A stretch of DNA of 64,000 nt from Wolbachia endosymbiont of Oedothorax gibbosus (GTDB lineage: Bacteria > Pseudomonadota > Alphaproteobacteria > Rickettsiales > Anaplasmataceae): the NCBI RefSeq assembly GCF_936270145.1, contig NZ_OW370537.1, positions 1,178,001-1,242,000 of the forward strand, given 5' to 3'. A program made the translations under genes and the position numbers. This document shows, piece by piece, positions 27,577-37,117 of the stretch. Under the pieces are notes generated by a model. The model had not been told where the DNA came from, did not search any database, and worked only from the letters and a program-made list of their open reading frames with translations. Position 1 is the stretch's first letter, and each line of letters opens with the position of its first letter.

Positions 27577-27800
27577 TGACACTGGGATCTAGCAAGCTTT
27601 GCTTGCAAATAAGTCTAATACGCGTCGCGTTTTATGCCAAAACACAATTGGAGTTACATGCAAAATAGATCCCAGTGTCAGCTACTTGGATGACATCATC
27701 CTTTTTTTTGGATTCCAGACTGGAATGACAGCAGTCCTACGTCATACCGCCGCGGTATCTCCCAGCCGCTAACAAGAGATCCCGCTGCGGGATGATGGTT
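27577..27800. repeat. Palindromic repeats (B then A) right of IS630 copy 1
   Basis: A family B hairpin (TGACACTGGGATCTAGC ... GATCCCAGTGTCAGCTACTT) is followed by a family A unit (CGTCATACCGCCGCGGTATCT, GATCCCGCTGCGGGATGATG). The left arm is the continuation of the unit cut at 26478. Confidence 0.8.
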
Positions 27801-27829
27801 GTCGTTTAGCTATAAACGTTAAGAAATTT

Positions 27830-28270
27830 ACTAAGCGAAAAAAAAGGCAAAAGAAGCCCCGTGGTTGGCTAATTACTTACATTATACTTTCAAGTATGGC
27901 GTTTTTTTATTCTAAACGTCTAATAACCGCGATTCAGTTGCTTTTAAACCGCAACTAATCTAAATTATAAACGTTAAGAAATTTACTAAACAGAAAAAAA
28001 GGCAAAAGAAACCCTAGGGTAGCTAGTTATTCACTATCCATTTTTTAAGTTGGCGTTTTTTTATGTTTTAAACAGCGCGTTTCAGCTTATGTAGGTAGAA
28101 GTTTTATAAAGACATAAGGTGCACATAGTGCAAAAAATTAAACATGAGACGCCAGATACGTGAGTTTTTTTGTCATTTAATCTGTACAGAGAAGATAAAT
28201 AAATAGCTTCACTTTCATGATAAGGGGGCTGGCAAGGCTTGTCAAGTAAGTTTTTAGTCACGTTTCCCTG
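27830..28270. repeat. Dispersed intergenic repeat R, copy 2 (inverted relative to copy 1)
   Basis: Two tandem units begin with TAAACGTTAAGAAATTTACT and share AAAAAAGGCAAAAGAA; they end in GGCGTTTTTTTAT. They are followed by a stretch corresponding to the reverse complement of 3100-3290 (GGGGGCTGGCAAGGCTTGTC is common to both). No gene is visible. It ends about 70 bases before ruvA. Confidence 0.6.
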
Positions 28271-28338
28271 TCTATAATGTTCGTTTGCTTGACCTAAGAT
28301 CTGAGAGTATTTAAACTGAACCCTATACAGTGCTAAAA

Positions 28339-28911
28339 ATGATAGGAAATCTAAGCGGAATAGTTGATGAAGTGCGCAGCGATCACATAATCCTGAATGT
28401 GAATGATGTTGGCTATATGGTGTATCTTTCAGCCAAAACTTTAAGTGCTTGTGCAATTGGAAGTAGAATCAAATTACTTATCGAAACCTATGCAAATAAC
28501 AGAGAAAATACTGCTCAGCTATATGGTTTCATAAGCAAAGAAGAACAGCAGTGCTTGAGGTTGCTTGTCAAAGTAAGCGGCGTTAGCTACAAAACTGCAA
28601 TGTCAATTTTGAGTAAATTAACTCCAGAACAGCTATTTTTGGCAATTATGAATGAGGATAAAGTAGCACTCAAGATGAGTGGACTTGGCCTGAAACTCAT
28701 AAATCGAATCATCACTGAATTAAGTGGCAAAGTGAGTAAATTAGAAATAAATAACAATAATTTTCATCCAATCAATGAAGATGCCCTTTCAGCTTTGATC
28801 AATCTTGGGTATGAAAAAATGAAAGCTTATGATACGATAAAAAAAATACAAGACGAATCACTAAATCTGGACACTAAGGATATTATTCGCATGGCGCTTA
28901 AAACATTATGA
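28339..28911 (+). CDS. ruvA: Holliday junction branch migration protein RuvA
   Basis: RuvA tetramers bind Holliday junctions and load the RuvB motor. The start [12 protein letters not shown] with the OB fold is canonical, so I use ATG 28339 rather than the GTG at 28330. The helix-hairpin-helix domain includes [18 protein letters not shown] and [20 protein letters not shown]. The C-terminal domain III (residues 145-190) binds RuvB. The stop overlaps the ruvB start (ATGA), indicating translational coupling. Confidence 0.96.
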   Translation: MIGNLSGIVDEVRSDHIILNVNDVGYMVYLSAKTLSACAIGSRIKLLIETYANNRENTAQLYGFISKEEQQCLRLLVKVSGVSYKTAMSILSKLTPEQLFLAIMNEDKVALKMSGLGLKLINRIITELSGKVSKLEINNNNFHPINEDALSALINLGYEKMKAYDTIKKIQDESLNLDTKDIIRMALKTL

Positions 28912-29882
28912 AATCAATATCGTGCGATAAAGAATATACTGAAGATGTGCGCAATATCAACATCAGACCTGAACAACTTGATGATTTTGTCGGACAAAAA
29001 GACTTAATACAAAATTTAAAAGTGTTTATAAACGCTGCACAGACGAGAACTGAAGCTTTGGATCACGTATTACTCTATGGTCCTCCAGGACTTGGCAAAA
29101 CAACTTTAGCGCAAATTGTCTCTAAAGAGTTAAGAGTTAGCTTTCGCGCAACTTCTGGTCCTTTACTTAGTAAAGCTGGGGACTTGGCTGCAGTGCTTAC
29201 CACTTTAAATGCAAAAGATGTTCTATTTATCGACGAAATCCATAGATTAAATCGCAGCATTGAAGAAGTTTTATATACTGCTATGGAAGATTTTTGCTTG
29301 GACATATTAGTAGGTGAAGGTCCATCTACTCGTACTTTAAGGATAGATCTACCACCATTTACGCTAATTGGAGCAACAACACGGCTTGGATTACTTTCTG
29401 CGCCACTGAGGGATCGTTTTGGCATTCCCTTGCATCTTGAGTTTTATTCTTTTGAAGAACTGGTTAATATTATAAAAAGAGGCGCAAGAGTTCTTTCTAC
29501 TGAAATTGAAGAAAATGCAGCACGGGAAATTGCCTGCCGTGCACGTGGCACTCCAAGAATTGCTTTGAGATTACTAAGGAGAATAAGGGATTTTGTTGAA
29601 GTGAAAGATGATAAAAAAATCACTTATGAAGTCGCTGATTCTGTATTGCTAAAATTGGGTGTAGACAAAATGGGACTCAATAAACTTGATATGCATTATC
29701 TAAGATTTTTATTCAACACCTCAGGACCTGTTGGAATTGACACTATATCTATTGCGCTATCTGAGGATGTTGGCAATATTGAAGAAACAGTAGAACCTTA
29801 TTTAATCAAAATTAGTTTTGTAAAGCGCACACCAAGAGGACGCGTTCTAACCGACCAAGCAAAGGAATATTTGAGCCTTTAA
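28908..29882 (+). CDS. ruvB: Holliday junction branch migration helicase RuvB
   Basis: RuvB is the AAA+ ring that drives branch migration with RuvA. Residues show [12 protein letters not shown], Walker [14 protein letters not shown], Walker [11 protein letters not shown], sensor 1 [19 protein letters not shown] (with Arg finger) and the winged-helix end ([18 protein letters not shown]). 324 aa is usual. ruvAB is bracketed by two inverted copies of the same IS630 element (26479-27576 and 30553-31650). Confidence 0.97.
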   Translation: MKSISCDKEYTEDVRNINIRPEQLDDFVGQKDLIQNLKVFINAAQTRTEALDHVLLYGPPGLGKTTLAQIVSKELRVSFRATSGPLLSKAGDLAAVLTTLNAKDVLFIDEIHRLNRSIEEVLYTAMEDFCLDILVGEGPSTRTLRIDLPPFTLIGATTRLGLLSAPLRDRFGIPLHLEFYSFEELVNIIKRGARVLSTEIEENAAREIACRARGTPRIALRLLRRIRDFVEVKDDKKITYEVADSVLLKLGVDKMGLNKLDMHYLRFLFNTSGPVGIDTISIALSEDVGNIEETVEPYLIKISFVKRTPRGRVLTDQAKEYLSL

Positions 29883-30068
29883 TATTAGAGAGCTTTTCTA
29901 CCATAATTCAATTATATATTGATTGGCATAATATCATATACTGGCATCTTTTTGTATGAAGGCATATGTGTTAAATAGCACTGAAACTGTAGTTCAAATT
30001 AAAACTTCTCCATTTCGTACTCGCTAGTTATGCTATTCTAACTAATTAAGCTACGGTTTGTGGTAATA

Positions 30069-30222
30069 GGAAAAAACTGGATTCCAGCGTCACGCGCTAC
30101 CCTATGGGTGCGTGTATTCTCTCTTTCAACATCTCAGTGTTTCTTTCTTATTATTCCAGTACCATTTTCTTGTCATTCAACCCTCTTGTCATCCCAGTGC
30201 TTGACACTGGGATCTAGAAATT
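30069..30222. repeat. Palindromic repeats (family B), ruvB-mpg gap
   Basis: The 29883-30264 gap contains no ORF of note. It holds ACTGGATTCCAGCGTCACGC, then GCACTGG-type arms (TTGTCATCCCAGTGCTTGAC, ACTGGGATCTAG). The CCAGCGTCACGC part is the same core as in the dapA and leuS inserts. Confidence 0.65.
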
Positions 30223-30561
30223 CTTAAACTGAATTCTATATAGAACCTCAGAACAAAAATAAAAATGGGTAGCACAATACTACCAAGAAATTTCTACGAG
30301 CGGCCGACCTTAACTGTAGCTGGAGAGTTATTGGGAAAAATCCTCAAATTTTCTAACTTTAGTGGAATAATAACCGAAGTTGAAGCCTATATAGGAATGA
30401 ATGACCCAGCTTGTCACGCGGCAAGAGGCTATACTAACCGAACCTCAGTAATGTTTGGTATGCCGGGGTTTTCGTACGTGTATTTTATATATGGAATGTA
30501 TTACTGTTTAAATATTGTAACAGAAGCAGAAGGGTTCCCAGCAGCAGTGTTATACCAACCC

Positions 30562-31095
30562 TCATAAATAACTAGACAAATAATTCACAGAGCAAATGGT
30601 TTTGATCGAACTTTCCGTAATATCTCGAATAAATTCAGATACAGCATTTTCAAGTAATTTAATAGAGTCATACATCTTGTTCTTTATTATATTTTCCTTT
30701 AAATGTTGCCAAAATCTTTCCACAGGATTGAGCTCAGGCGAGTACGGCGGCAAATAAATTATGGTGATATTTTCAGGAGTTTTTAAACCTTTAGACCTAT
30801 GCCAACTTGCGCAATCCATGATAAGAAAAGCTTCTCTAGTCCCCAAATCTTTCGACATCTGCTCCAAAAATATGTTCATGCAATCTGTGTTTACATGTGG
30901 AGCAAGTAGGCTAATATCCTCTCCATTCCTGGGATTTACAGCGCTGTAAAGATAGAAGTTTTCTCTTCCGATTTTTACTTTAACTTGTGTTCTTGAGCCC
31001 TTTTTAAACCATCCATGTCCAACTTTTGAGTGCGTTCCAAATCTCGATTCATCGAAAAAAAACCTCCTTTTTCCGGTTCTTTTCCACAATTTCAT
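30562..31095 (-). CDS. IS630 transposase ORF B (copy 2)
   Basis: Translation is identical to ORF B of copy 1, with D15, D94 and E126 present. It overlaps ORF A in the +1 frame at the same T8 run. Confidence 0.86.
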   Translation of the reverse strand: MKLWKRTGKRRFFFDESRFGTHSKVGHGWFKKGSRTQVKVKIGRENFYLYSAVNPRNGEDISLLAPHVNTDCMNIFLEQMSKDLGTREAFLIMDCASWHRSKGLKTPENITIIYLPPYSPELNPVERFWQHLKENIIKNKMYDSIKLLENAVSEFIRDITESSIKTICSVNYLSSYL

Positions 31096-31573
31096 TGAGA
31101 TTTTTTTTGAACTCCTCTTGTTTGTTTTTGTCTTGTTTATAATGTGCTGGACGAGGTGTGATATATGTAAATCCTAGCTTCTTCATAAGCCTTCTCGCCG
31201 TTGACTCACTTACTTTGATAGCTAACATTCCTTCAACTATACCTTGCAATTTTTTAGCAGTCAGATTTGCCCCATCTTCTTCTATTACCTCTCTTATTTT
31301 TTCCTTCTTCTCCTCGTTCAGTTTTGGTTTAGGTCCTCGCCCTGGCTGTATTGCAAACCCAATAACACCTTTTTCTTTAAATCTTGCAATCCATTTCATT
31401 AATGTCGTTCTCGTAATTCTATATATTTTAGCAACTTTTGAGATACCATACTCCTTTGCTGATATTATTGCTTGTAACCTTCTTCCTATCTCTCCTCTTA
31501 TTCCATATTTTTTTAATTCTAACTTGCATTGATTATATAGTTCTTCTCCTATTGCTTTACTTTTTCCTGCCAT
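31049..31573 (-). CDS. IS630 transposase ORF A (copy 2)
   Basis: Translation is identical to the ORF A product of copy 1 (174 aa, HTH domains, no catalytic residues). It is intact. Confidence 0.88.
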   Translation of the reverse strand: MAGKSKAIGEELYNQCKLELKKYGIRGEIGRRLQAIISAKEYGISKVAKIYRITRTTLMKWIARFKEKGVIGFAIQPGRGPKPKLNEEKKEKIREVIEEDGANLTAKKLQGIVEGMLAIKVSESTARRLMKKLGFTYITPRPAHYKQDKNKQEEFKKNLNEIVEKNRKKEVFFR

Positions 31574-31886
31574 AAACTACATATTTATTCTTTCTAGCCT
31601 CAATTATTTGTAGTTTTTACTATTTGTCTATCTATTAGTGGAGATTGGTATTAATACGGGGATTAAAACTCATTGAACCGCTTGAAGCAAACTTAGGCGG
31701 ACCAGGAATATTGTGCAAAAGATTAAACATTACAAAAGAACATAACAAACGGGACCTTACTATAAGCCACGAATTTTGTGTTTATGAATCTCACCTCAAA
31801 CCAGATTATGTGTGCACTCCGAGAATCGGAATTAGTAAAGGCCAAGAGAAATTTTGGCGGTTTAAAAACTTAAAACCTTGCGTAGG

Positions 31887-33272
31887 CTATTTGCCAATCG
31901 GATAATCACCAGTGAAACAAGCATCGCAATATTGTGGTGTAGCATTGTTACGCACTTCTCCTTTAACAGCCCTGTATAATCCATCAATACTCAAGAAGGC
32001 TAGGCTATCTACTCCTATAACTTCCTTAATTTCCTCTACAGATTTATTTGCAGCAATTAAATCTTTGCACTCTGGTGTATCTATTCCATAAAAACAAGAA
32101 TGCTTAATTGGTGGGCTTGAAATTTTGAGGTGAATCTCTTTTACTCCTGCATCCTTTAGCATAACTATTATATTTGTTAACGTACTACCACGCACTATAC
32201 TATCATCTATTAAAATTATGTTTTTACCTTTCAAAGTGTGCTTATTAGCATTGAATTTTAATTTTATTCTAACTTTACGTACTTCAGCGGTTGGTTGTAT
32301 AAAAGTTCTTCCTATGTAATGATTACGAATTATCCCCAGTTCCATAGGTAATCCTGAATGCTTTGCATATCCAATAGCTGCAGGTATTCCAGAATCAGGT
32401 ATTGGTACAATCATATCTACATTGTTTTTTGGTGGACTTTCCTTCGCAAGTATTCTTCCTATTTCTTTTCTTATATCATATATGGACCTATTCTCCATTA
32501 TGCTGTCTGGTCTTGAAAAATAAACGTATTCAAAAATACAAAAACTTGATTTTTGCTGTGGGAAAGGAAATGCTGAAGCTAGATTACCATTTCGATCAAT
32601 GGTAACTAACTCACCTGGTTCTATTTCTCTAATAAACTCTGCATTCACTATATCAAGAGCACAAGTTTCAGATGCAAGAACGTAAGAACCGTTTAACTTT
32701 CCTAAAACAAGAGGTCTTATTCCTGCTGAATCTCGTACCCCAATAACTATTCCTTGATTGATTGCCACAAAAGAATAAGCACCTTGTATTTGCTTTAATG
32801 CATATATAAAACTCGCTAAGAAGCTATCTTTTTCACCGCTTGCTGTCAGATGCACTACTACTTCTGTATCAATATCTGACTGAAAAACGCACTCTTGTTT
32901 AATTAATTGTTCGCGTATCGGAGAAATATTAATTAAATTACCATTATGTGCTATGGCAAAATCCCCAAATTTGCCACTTTTGCCAAACATGGGCTGCACT
33001 CCAAATTTATTACCACTTGTTGAGTATCGAACATGACCTATTGCACAATCTCCAGGTAAGGATTTCTTTATTTCATCTATATCATCAAATACACTGCTCA
33101 CTTGACCTTGAAAGTGATAAGAGTGCAGCTCATCGTTGTTACTGGTTACTACGCCAAAAGACTCTTGACCTCTATGCTGCAAAGCGTGGAGAGCAAGTAT
33201 AGAGTTAAAAGCAGCACTTTGGTTGCAACTTATGCCAAATACCCCACACTCCTCACGCATTTCATCTAGCAT
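31887..33272 (-). CDS. purF: Amidophosphoribosyltransferase PurF
   Basis: PurF makes phosphoribosylamine from PRPP and glutamine, the committing step of purine synthesis. After a short propeptide (residues 1-8) comes the nucleophile Cys9 in EECGVFGI, which would become the N-terminus after cleavage. The Ntn domain shows ALHALQHRGQES and IGHVRYSTSG. The PRPP site is IILIDDSIVRGSTL. Cys residues in the C-terminal third (SCFYGIDTPE and YCDACF) fit an Fe-S type enzyme. 461 aa is typical. rodA lies 25 bases upstream; the 3' end overlaps the mpg pseudogene. Confidence 0.97.
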   Translation of the reverse strand: MLDEMREECGVFGISCNQSAAFNSILALHALQHRGQESFGVVTSNNDELHSYHFQGQVSSVFDDIDEIKKSLPGDCAIGHVRYSTSGNKFGVQPMFGKSGKFGDFAIAHNGNLINISPIREQLIKQECVFQSDIDTEVVVHLTASGEKDSFLASFIYALKQIQGAYSFVAINQGIVIGVRDSAGIRPLVLGKLNGSYVLASETCALDIVNAEFIREIEPGELVTIDRNGNLASAFPFPQQKSSFCIFEYVYFSRPDSIMENRSIYDIRKEIGRILAKESPPKNNVDMIVPIPDSGIPAAIGYAKHSGLPMELGIIRNHYIGRTFIQPTAEVRKVRIKLKFNANKHTLKGKNIILIDDSIVRGSTLTNIIVMLKDAGVKEIHLKISSPPIKHSCFYGIDTPECKDLIAANKSVEEIKEVIGVDSLAFLSIDGLYRAVKGEVRNNATPQYCDACFTGDYPIGK

Positions 33273-33297
33273 AAAAACTATTAAGTAAAGTTTAATT

Positions 33298-34401
33298 TTA
33301 CTTTAGCATAGGTAAAATACAAGCATTTTGTTGTTCATCTGCTTTTATTGCCAGCAATAATCCTATGCATATCAAGCTTGCAGCAGTTGTACTTCCTCCA
33401 TAGGAAAGAAATGGCAGTGGATCGCCTATAACAGGCAAGAGGCCTATTGACATTCCAATGTTTATAAAAAAATGAGCGCCAAAAAAAGCAAAAATCCCGA
33501 TAGATACTAACTTAGAAAAATAATTTTTCGACCTATAAGCGATAGAGAAAATTATGCCAAGTAATAAGGTATAAAGCAAAATTAAAGCCATGCTACCTAA
33601 AAAGCCCCACTCCTCACTCAGCACTGCAAAAGCAAAATCTGTACGCTTTTCCGGCAAAAATCCAAGTTGAGTTTGACTTCCGTTAACAAAGCCCTTACCA
33701 AGCAAACCTCCTGAACCAATAGCTATCTGAGATTGCTGCGCATTATAACCTATTCCAAGTGGATCCACTGATGAATCCAAAAACGACAATATCCTTTGCT
33801 TGTGATAAGGACGTAAAAAAGGCCAAATAGCAGGTACTGCAAAAATGCCAAGCGTCCCACAAATTACTAAATGAGCTCTTTTTATTACTGCTGCGAATAT
33901 AATTGATGCTCCTATAAACAACATTATCACAGCTGTGCCTAAATTAGGTTGCTTTAACACCAAGAATACAGGCAAGAAAATAATTATTACCGCCTTAAGC
34001 AATCTTTTAAATTCCATCATTTTATACACACTTTGCTTATCAAAATAACGAGCAAGTGCAAGTATTAAGCCTACCTTTGCAAATTCTGATGGTTGCAAAC
34101 TAATTGATCCAATTCTTATCCACCTCGTCGCACCCATTATGTGCGAGCCAAAAAAATTTACTGCTAATAGCGAGATTGCTGCTGCTATATAAAAAAAGTA
34201 GGCGTGCTCCAAATAAAAATCTAACTCTATGAATGACATAGCTATAGCGAGTAGGAAAAAGAAGGAAAATATGACTATTTGGTGAATTGCAAATGGTACC
34301 CACTTTCCTCCAGCAGAAGAGTATTGAACAGCAATGCCAACACAAAACAGCGCTATCACGTTAATGACTAATAACCAATAAATCTTCTTCAGTCTATCCA
34401 C
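33298..34401 (-). CDS. mrdB: Rod shape-determining SEDS glycosyltransferase RodA
   Basis: A polytopic SEDS protein (about ten membrane helices). Such proteins polymerise lipid II glycan strands in the elongasome; in Wolbachia a reduced peptidoglycan-like pathway exists. Motifs are LQPSEFAKVGLILALARYF, GFLPEKRTDFAFAVLSEEWGF and PVIGDPLPFLSYGGSTTAA. I chose GTG 34401, which has AAGG 8 bases upstream and gives the usual RodA start (VDRLKKIYWLL); an ATG at 34437 is possible. It is followed by purF and preceded by the antiporter gene, all minus. Confidence 0.92.
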   Translation of the reverse strand: MDRLKKIYWLLVINVIALFCVGIAVQYSSAGGKWVPFAIHQIVIFSFFFLLAIAMSFIELDFYLEHAYFFYIAAAISLLAVNFFGSHIMGATRWIRIGSISLQPSEFAKVGLILALARYFDKQSVYKMMEFKRLLKAVIIIFLPVFLVLKQPNLGTAVIMLFIGASIIFAAVIKRAHLVICGTLGIFAVPAIWPFLRPYHKQRILSFLDSSVDPLGIGYNAQQSQIAIGSGGLLGKGFVNGSQTQLGFLPEKRTDFAFAVLSEEWGFLGSMALILLYTLLLGIIFSIAYRSKNYFSKLVSIGIFAFFGAHFFINIGMSIGLLPVIGDPLPFLSYGGSTTAASLICIGLLLAIKADEQQNACILPMLK

Positions 34402-34446
34402 ACTTATAACCTTAAAGTATAGTAAAATATGAAACAAAGATAAAAA

Positions 34447-35913
34447 TCAAAAAACCAACTTCTCAACTACTAACCGAATTGGAGTGCTATATATTCCAGT
34501 TACTATTGTTAAAGCTGCCATGAACAATAGACAGAAAAGCATAGGAAATGGCACATCATTAATTTTGCCTAGTGTCATTCCAGCGCTTGATGCTGCACTA
34601 TTTTCAAAATACATTTTCTCTACCATCTTCCACATGTATATTAGTGCAAGAAAAGAACCGGCAGCAAAAGCTATCAGGGAAATCCACGCGCGAGATTCTA
34701 TAACTGCTTTCATTATATACCATTTGCTTACAAAGCCATTTGTTAGCGGCACGCCAATCAACGCTAAACTCAGCAAGGTAAATGCAAATGCTGTATAAGG
34801 CATTGATTTCTTGAGTCCTGATAAATTCTCTATTTTTGTTGTATCAAATTTGTAAGAAATACATCCTGCAGCCATGAATAAAGATATTTTTATTATGCTG
34901 TGGTTTACTATGTGAAGCATTGCTGCAAATACACCTGTTTTTGAGTTAAAACTCAGTGCTAAAATTATATAACCAATTTGGCTGACACTAGAATTAGCAA
35001 GCAGCTTTCTTATATCTTTTGCAGTTATTGCAGATATTGACCCAAATATAATAGCGCAAAGTGCGAGGATAATTATCACGTTGCTTAGTGATGGTTTAAA
35101 TAAGAAGAAATTCTGATGGAAAACAGTATAGAAGATCCTAATGAAAACATATATCATCACTTTAGTTACTGTGCCTGAAAAGAATATGCTAATGAAACTT
35201 GGCGCCTCACTATATGCATTAACCAGCCACCTGCTTAATGGAAACAGTGCCATTTTAATTGAGAGACCAACAAAAATGAACAATGTGCCAAGTTTTATGA
35301 TGTTGTTATCGTATAATGGAACTATTCTTTCAGCCATGTCAGACATATTGAGCGTTCCTGTCATGGAGTACAAAAGCCCAAGACCAAACAAGTAAAACGT
35401 TGCCCCTATAGTGCCACTAATTAGATATTCAAATGCTGCAACTAGAGCTTTTTTATCTCTTCCCATTGAAACTAATACATAAGAAGAAAGAGATGAAATT
35501 TCCAAAAAAACATAAAGATTGAATATGTCGTTTGTTACTAGAATCCCGAGCAGTCCGCTTAAGCACAGTAGAAATAGAGAGTAAAAACCAGTGATTTTGT
35601 TTTTGCTAATTTCTTTTTCGTTAATATAAAAGCTATAAAGCACGCTAATCAGCGCTATAAAATTCACCAAAGTTAGAATCAAGGAGTTTAACACGTCGAT
35701 TCTTAACTCTATTCCATATGGAGGAGCCCAATCCCCAAGGTGATAAGTTATAATTTCACCGTTATATGTTTTTGTGAGTAGCATCAATGAAATAAAAAGA
35801 GTGATTGTTGTTGCAATAAAAGAAATAAACCAAGATACCTTGTGTTTCTTGGTAAGAAAGCAAAACATTGATGCAATTATTGGTATAATAACTTGTAAAA
35901 TTGGCAATTGCAT
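34447..35913 (-). CDS. Na+/H+ antiporter MrpD/NuoN-like subunit
   Basis: The protein belongs to the proton-translocating NuoL/M/N-MrpD family: about 14 membrane helices, with the core lysines and the pattern FNLYVFLEISSLSSYVLVSMG, KMALFPLSRWLVNAYSEAPS (a half-channel with Lys) and LLANSSVSQIGYIILALSF. The AYSEAPSFISIFFSGTVTKV stretch and 488 aa length match MnhD/MrpD better than NuoN. Mrp antiporters need several subunits; no mrpA/B/C/E/F/G neighbours are seen here, so they must be elsewhere or absent. Confidence 0.85.
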   Translation of the reverse strand: MQLPILQVIIPIIASMFCFLTKKHKVSWFISFIATTITLFISLMLLTKTYNGEIITYHLGDWAPPYGIELRIDVLNSLILTLVNFIALISVLYSFYINEKEISKNKITGFYSLFLLCLSGLLGILVTNDIFNLYVFLEISSLSSYVLVSMGRDKKALVAAFEYLISGTIGATFYLFGLGLLYSMTGTLNMSDMAERIVPLYDNNIIKLGTLFIFVGLSIKMALFPLSRWLVNAYSEAPSFISIFFSGTVTKVMIYVFIRIFYTVFHQNFFLFKPSLSNVIIILALCAIIFGSISAITAKDIRKLLANSSVSQIGYIILALSFNSKTGVFAAMLHIVNHSIIKISLFMAAGCISYKFDTTKIENLSGLKKSMPYTAFAFTLLSLALIGVPLTNGFVSKWYIMKAVIESRAWISLIAFAAGSFLALIYMWKMVEKMYFENSAASSAGMTLGKINDVPFPMLFCLLFMAALTIVTGIYSTPIRLVVEKLVF

Positions 35914-35920
35914 TAAATTG

Positions 35921-35949
35921 TTGTTAATATATCGTTAAAGTATTAGTAT
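35921..35949 (+). promoter_or_regulatory. Candidate promoter for the NDUFA12-mlaD operon
   Basis: TTGTTA (35921-35926) and TAGTAT (35944-35949) are spaced 17 bases, in the 64-base gap between the divergent antiporter and NDUFA12 genes. The boxes are moderate matches. Confidence 0.35.
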
Positions 35950-35977
35950 ATATAATACTTTTTGTTTTAATACTCTT

Positions 35978-36292
35978 ATGTTATCTAAAATTTGTAACGC
36001 AATAAAACGCCTATTACGAAGAAAAGATAAATTTGTAGGAAGAGATGAAAATGGAAATTCTTACTATGAATCAAGTAAAGGAAAAAGGTGGGTCATGTAT
36101 AGCAGTGTCTCTGAGCCTACAACAGTGCCTCCGGAATGGCATGTATGGCTTCACTATACTGATAATGTAGTACCAGTTAATAATAAAAAAAGAAAAGTAA
36201 AACATACTCCTAATTTAACGGGTACAAAAGATGCATACTATCCAAACCAAAAAGTGAAAAATTACTATAAAAGCTGGAGTCCTGATAACTAA
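35978..36292 (+). CDS. NDUFA12-family complex I accessory subunit
   Basis: The 104-aa protein matches the NDUFA12 (B17.2) family shared by mitochondria and alphaproteobacteria, an accessory subunit of NADH:ubiquinone oxidoreductase on the matrix/cytoplasmic arm. Signature stretches are FVGRDENGNSYYE, RWVMYSS, TVPPEWHVWLHYTDN and the HTPNLTGTKDAYYP end. It starts a two-gene operon with mlaD (2 bases between stop and start), an arrangement common in alphaproteobacteria. Confidence 0.93.
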   Translation: MLSKICNAIKRLLRRKDKFVGRDENGNSYYESSKGKRWVMYSSVSEPTTVPPEWHVWLHYTDNVVPVNNKKRKVKHTPNLTGTKDAYYPNQKVKNYYKSWSPDN

Positions 36293-36294
36293 AG

Positions 36295-36750
36295 ATGCGA
36301 AGGTCAAATATACTTGAAATAACCGCTGGATTATTTGTATTAATTTTTACTATTTTTCTGATTTTCTTTGCTATTGATAAGCTATCTTACATAAAGAAAA
36401 ACTATAAGGATTGCTATAAAATATATGGTCTTTTTGCTAACGCTAACGGTATAGGAGTTGGTGATAGTGTCAAGATCTCTGGTGTGGACGTTGGAAGCAT
36501 AACTGGTGTGTCACTTGACAAAGCTACCTACGTAGCACGAATCGATATGTGCGTAAGCCGGGATATAAAGTTGCCAGTTGATAGCTCAGCTCTGATCACT
36601 AGCAGTGGAGTTGTTGGCAGTAAATTTGTTAATATATCACCTGGGTCAGATGCTAAACTAATCTTGCACGGTGGTAAAATAGAGCATACTCAAGCTGAAG
36701 CGAATGTAGGTGGAATAATGGACAAAATTCTTGGTATGTTTACGAAGTGA
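36295..36750 (+). CDS. mlaD: MlaD/MCE-domain lipid transport protein
   Basis: MlaD is the periplasmic substrate-binding ring of the Mla phospholipid transporter. One N-terminal membrane helix (about residues 9-29) is followed by the MCE domain with FANANGIGVGDSVKISGVDV as its hallmark and LPVDSSALITSSGVVGSKFV. The protein is 151 aa, the usual short form. mlaE/F are not nearby. A stable hairpin follows the stop by 12 bases. Confidence 0.93.
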   Translation: MRRSNILEITAGLFVLIFTIFLIFFAIDKLSYIKKNYKDCYKIYGLFANANGIGVGDSVKISGVDVGSITGVSLDKATYVARIDMCVSRDIKLPVDSSALITSSGVVGSKFVNISPGSDAKLILHGGKIEHTQAEANVGGIMDKILGMFTK

Positions 36751-36762
36751 AAATGGCAGCTT

Positions 36763-36789
36763 TGCACATAGGCACGAAGCCTATGTGCA
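36763..36789 (+). terminator. Hairpin after mlaD
   Basis: A perfect 11-bp stem TGCACATAGGC/GCCTATGTGCA with loop ACGAA begins 12 bases after the mlaD stop. No T run follows, so it is either a weak terminator or an RNA 3'-end stabiliser. Confidence 0.5.
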
Positions 36790-36901
36790 TTACCGTAATT
36801 AAGGGGCCTGATTGGCAGCTTGAAATTGTTCAGTGTTTGGGTTATCAAGGTTTGTACTCACAGTGCTACTTTGTAACAAGGTATCCGTTCAGCAGAGTGG
36901 T

Positions 36902-37117
36902 TTAAGAAACGATAGATAGAAGATTGTGAAAAGGGTTTAGCCTCCTCTGTTTCCATGTTAAGTATAACGAAATTATTTGCTCAAGGAATGAGTTTCCTCG
37001 TTCTGATTGTGTAAAATATGAATTTTTGCGATAAACGACATAATGCCGAATTTGTCGTTCAGCGTGGTTATTTGTCAGCGGAATATTTTCTGGGTCATCT
37101 AAAAATTTCCACATCAT
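36902..37117 (-). pseudogene. IS66-type transposase C-terminal fragment
   Basis: The 71-residue frame contains IPLTNNHAERQIRHYVVYRK and NSYFTQSERGNSFLEQIISL, the characteristic C-terminal part of IS66-family transposases including the catalytic Glu of NHAERQIR. No remaining N-terminal part lies alongside, so it is a remnant. Confidence 0.75.

Larger units (their letters stand above)
30553..31650 (-). mobile_element. IS630-family insertion sequence, complete (copy 2)
   Basis: This copy is inverted relative to copy 1, is again 1098 bp, and is flanked by TTA duplications (30550-30552, 31651-31653). It inserted into the glycosylase gene. Its ORFs are at 31049-31573 (A) and 30562-31095 (B), both minus, with translations identical to copy 1. 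Confidence 0.93.
30265..31905 (+). pseudogene. mpg: 3-methyladenine DNA glycosylase, split by IS630 copy 2
   Basis: Both halves belong to one AAG/MPG-family glycosylase that removes alkylated purines. The first (30265-30552) has [37 protein letters not shown] and the [20 protein letters not shown] motif. The second (31651-31905) resumes with IRGLKLIEPLEANLGGPG and ends RIGISKGQEKFWRFK. Deleting the 1098-bp element plus one TTA joins them in frame as AAVL-IRG. The knock-out is recent, since neither half shows further decay. The end overlaps the convergent purF by 19 bases. Confidence 0.93.
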
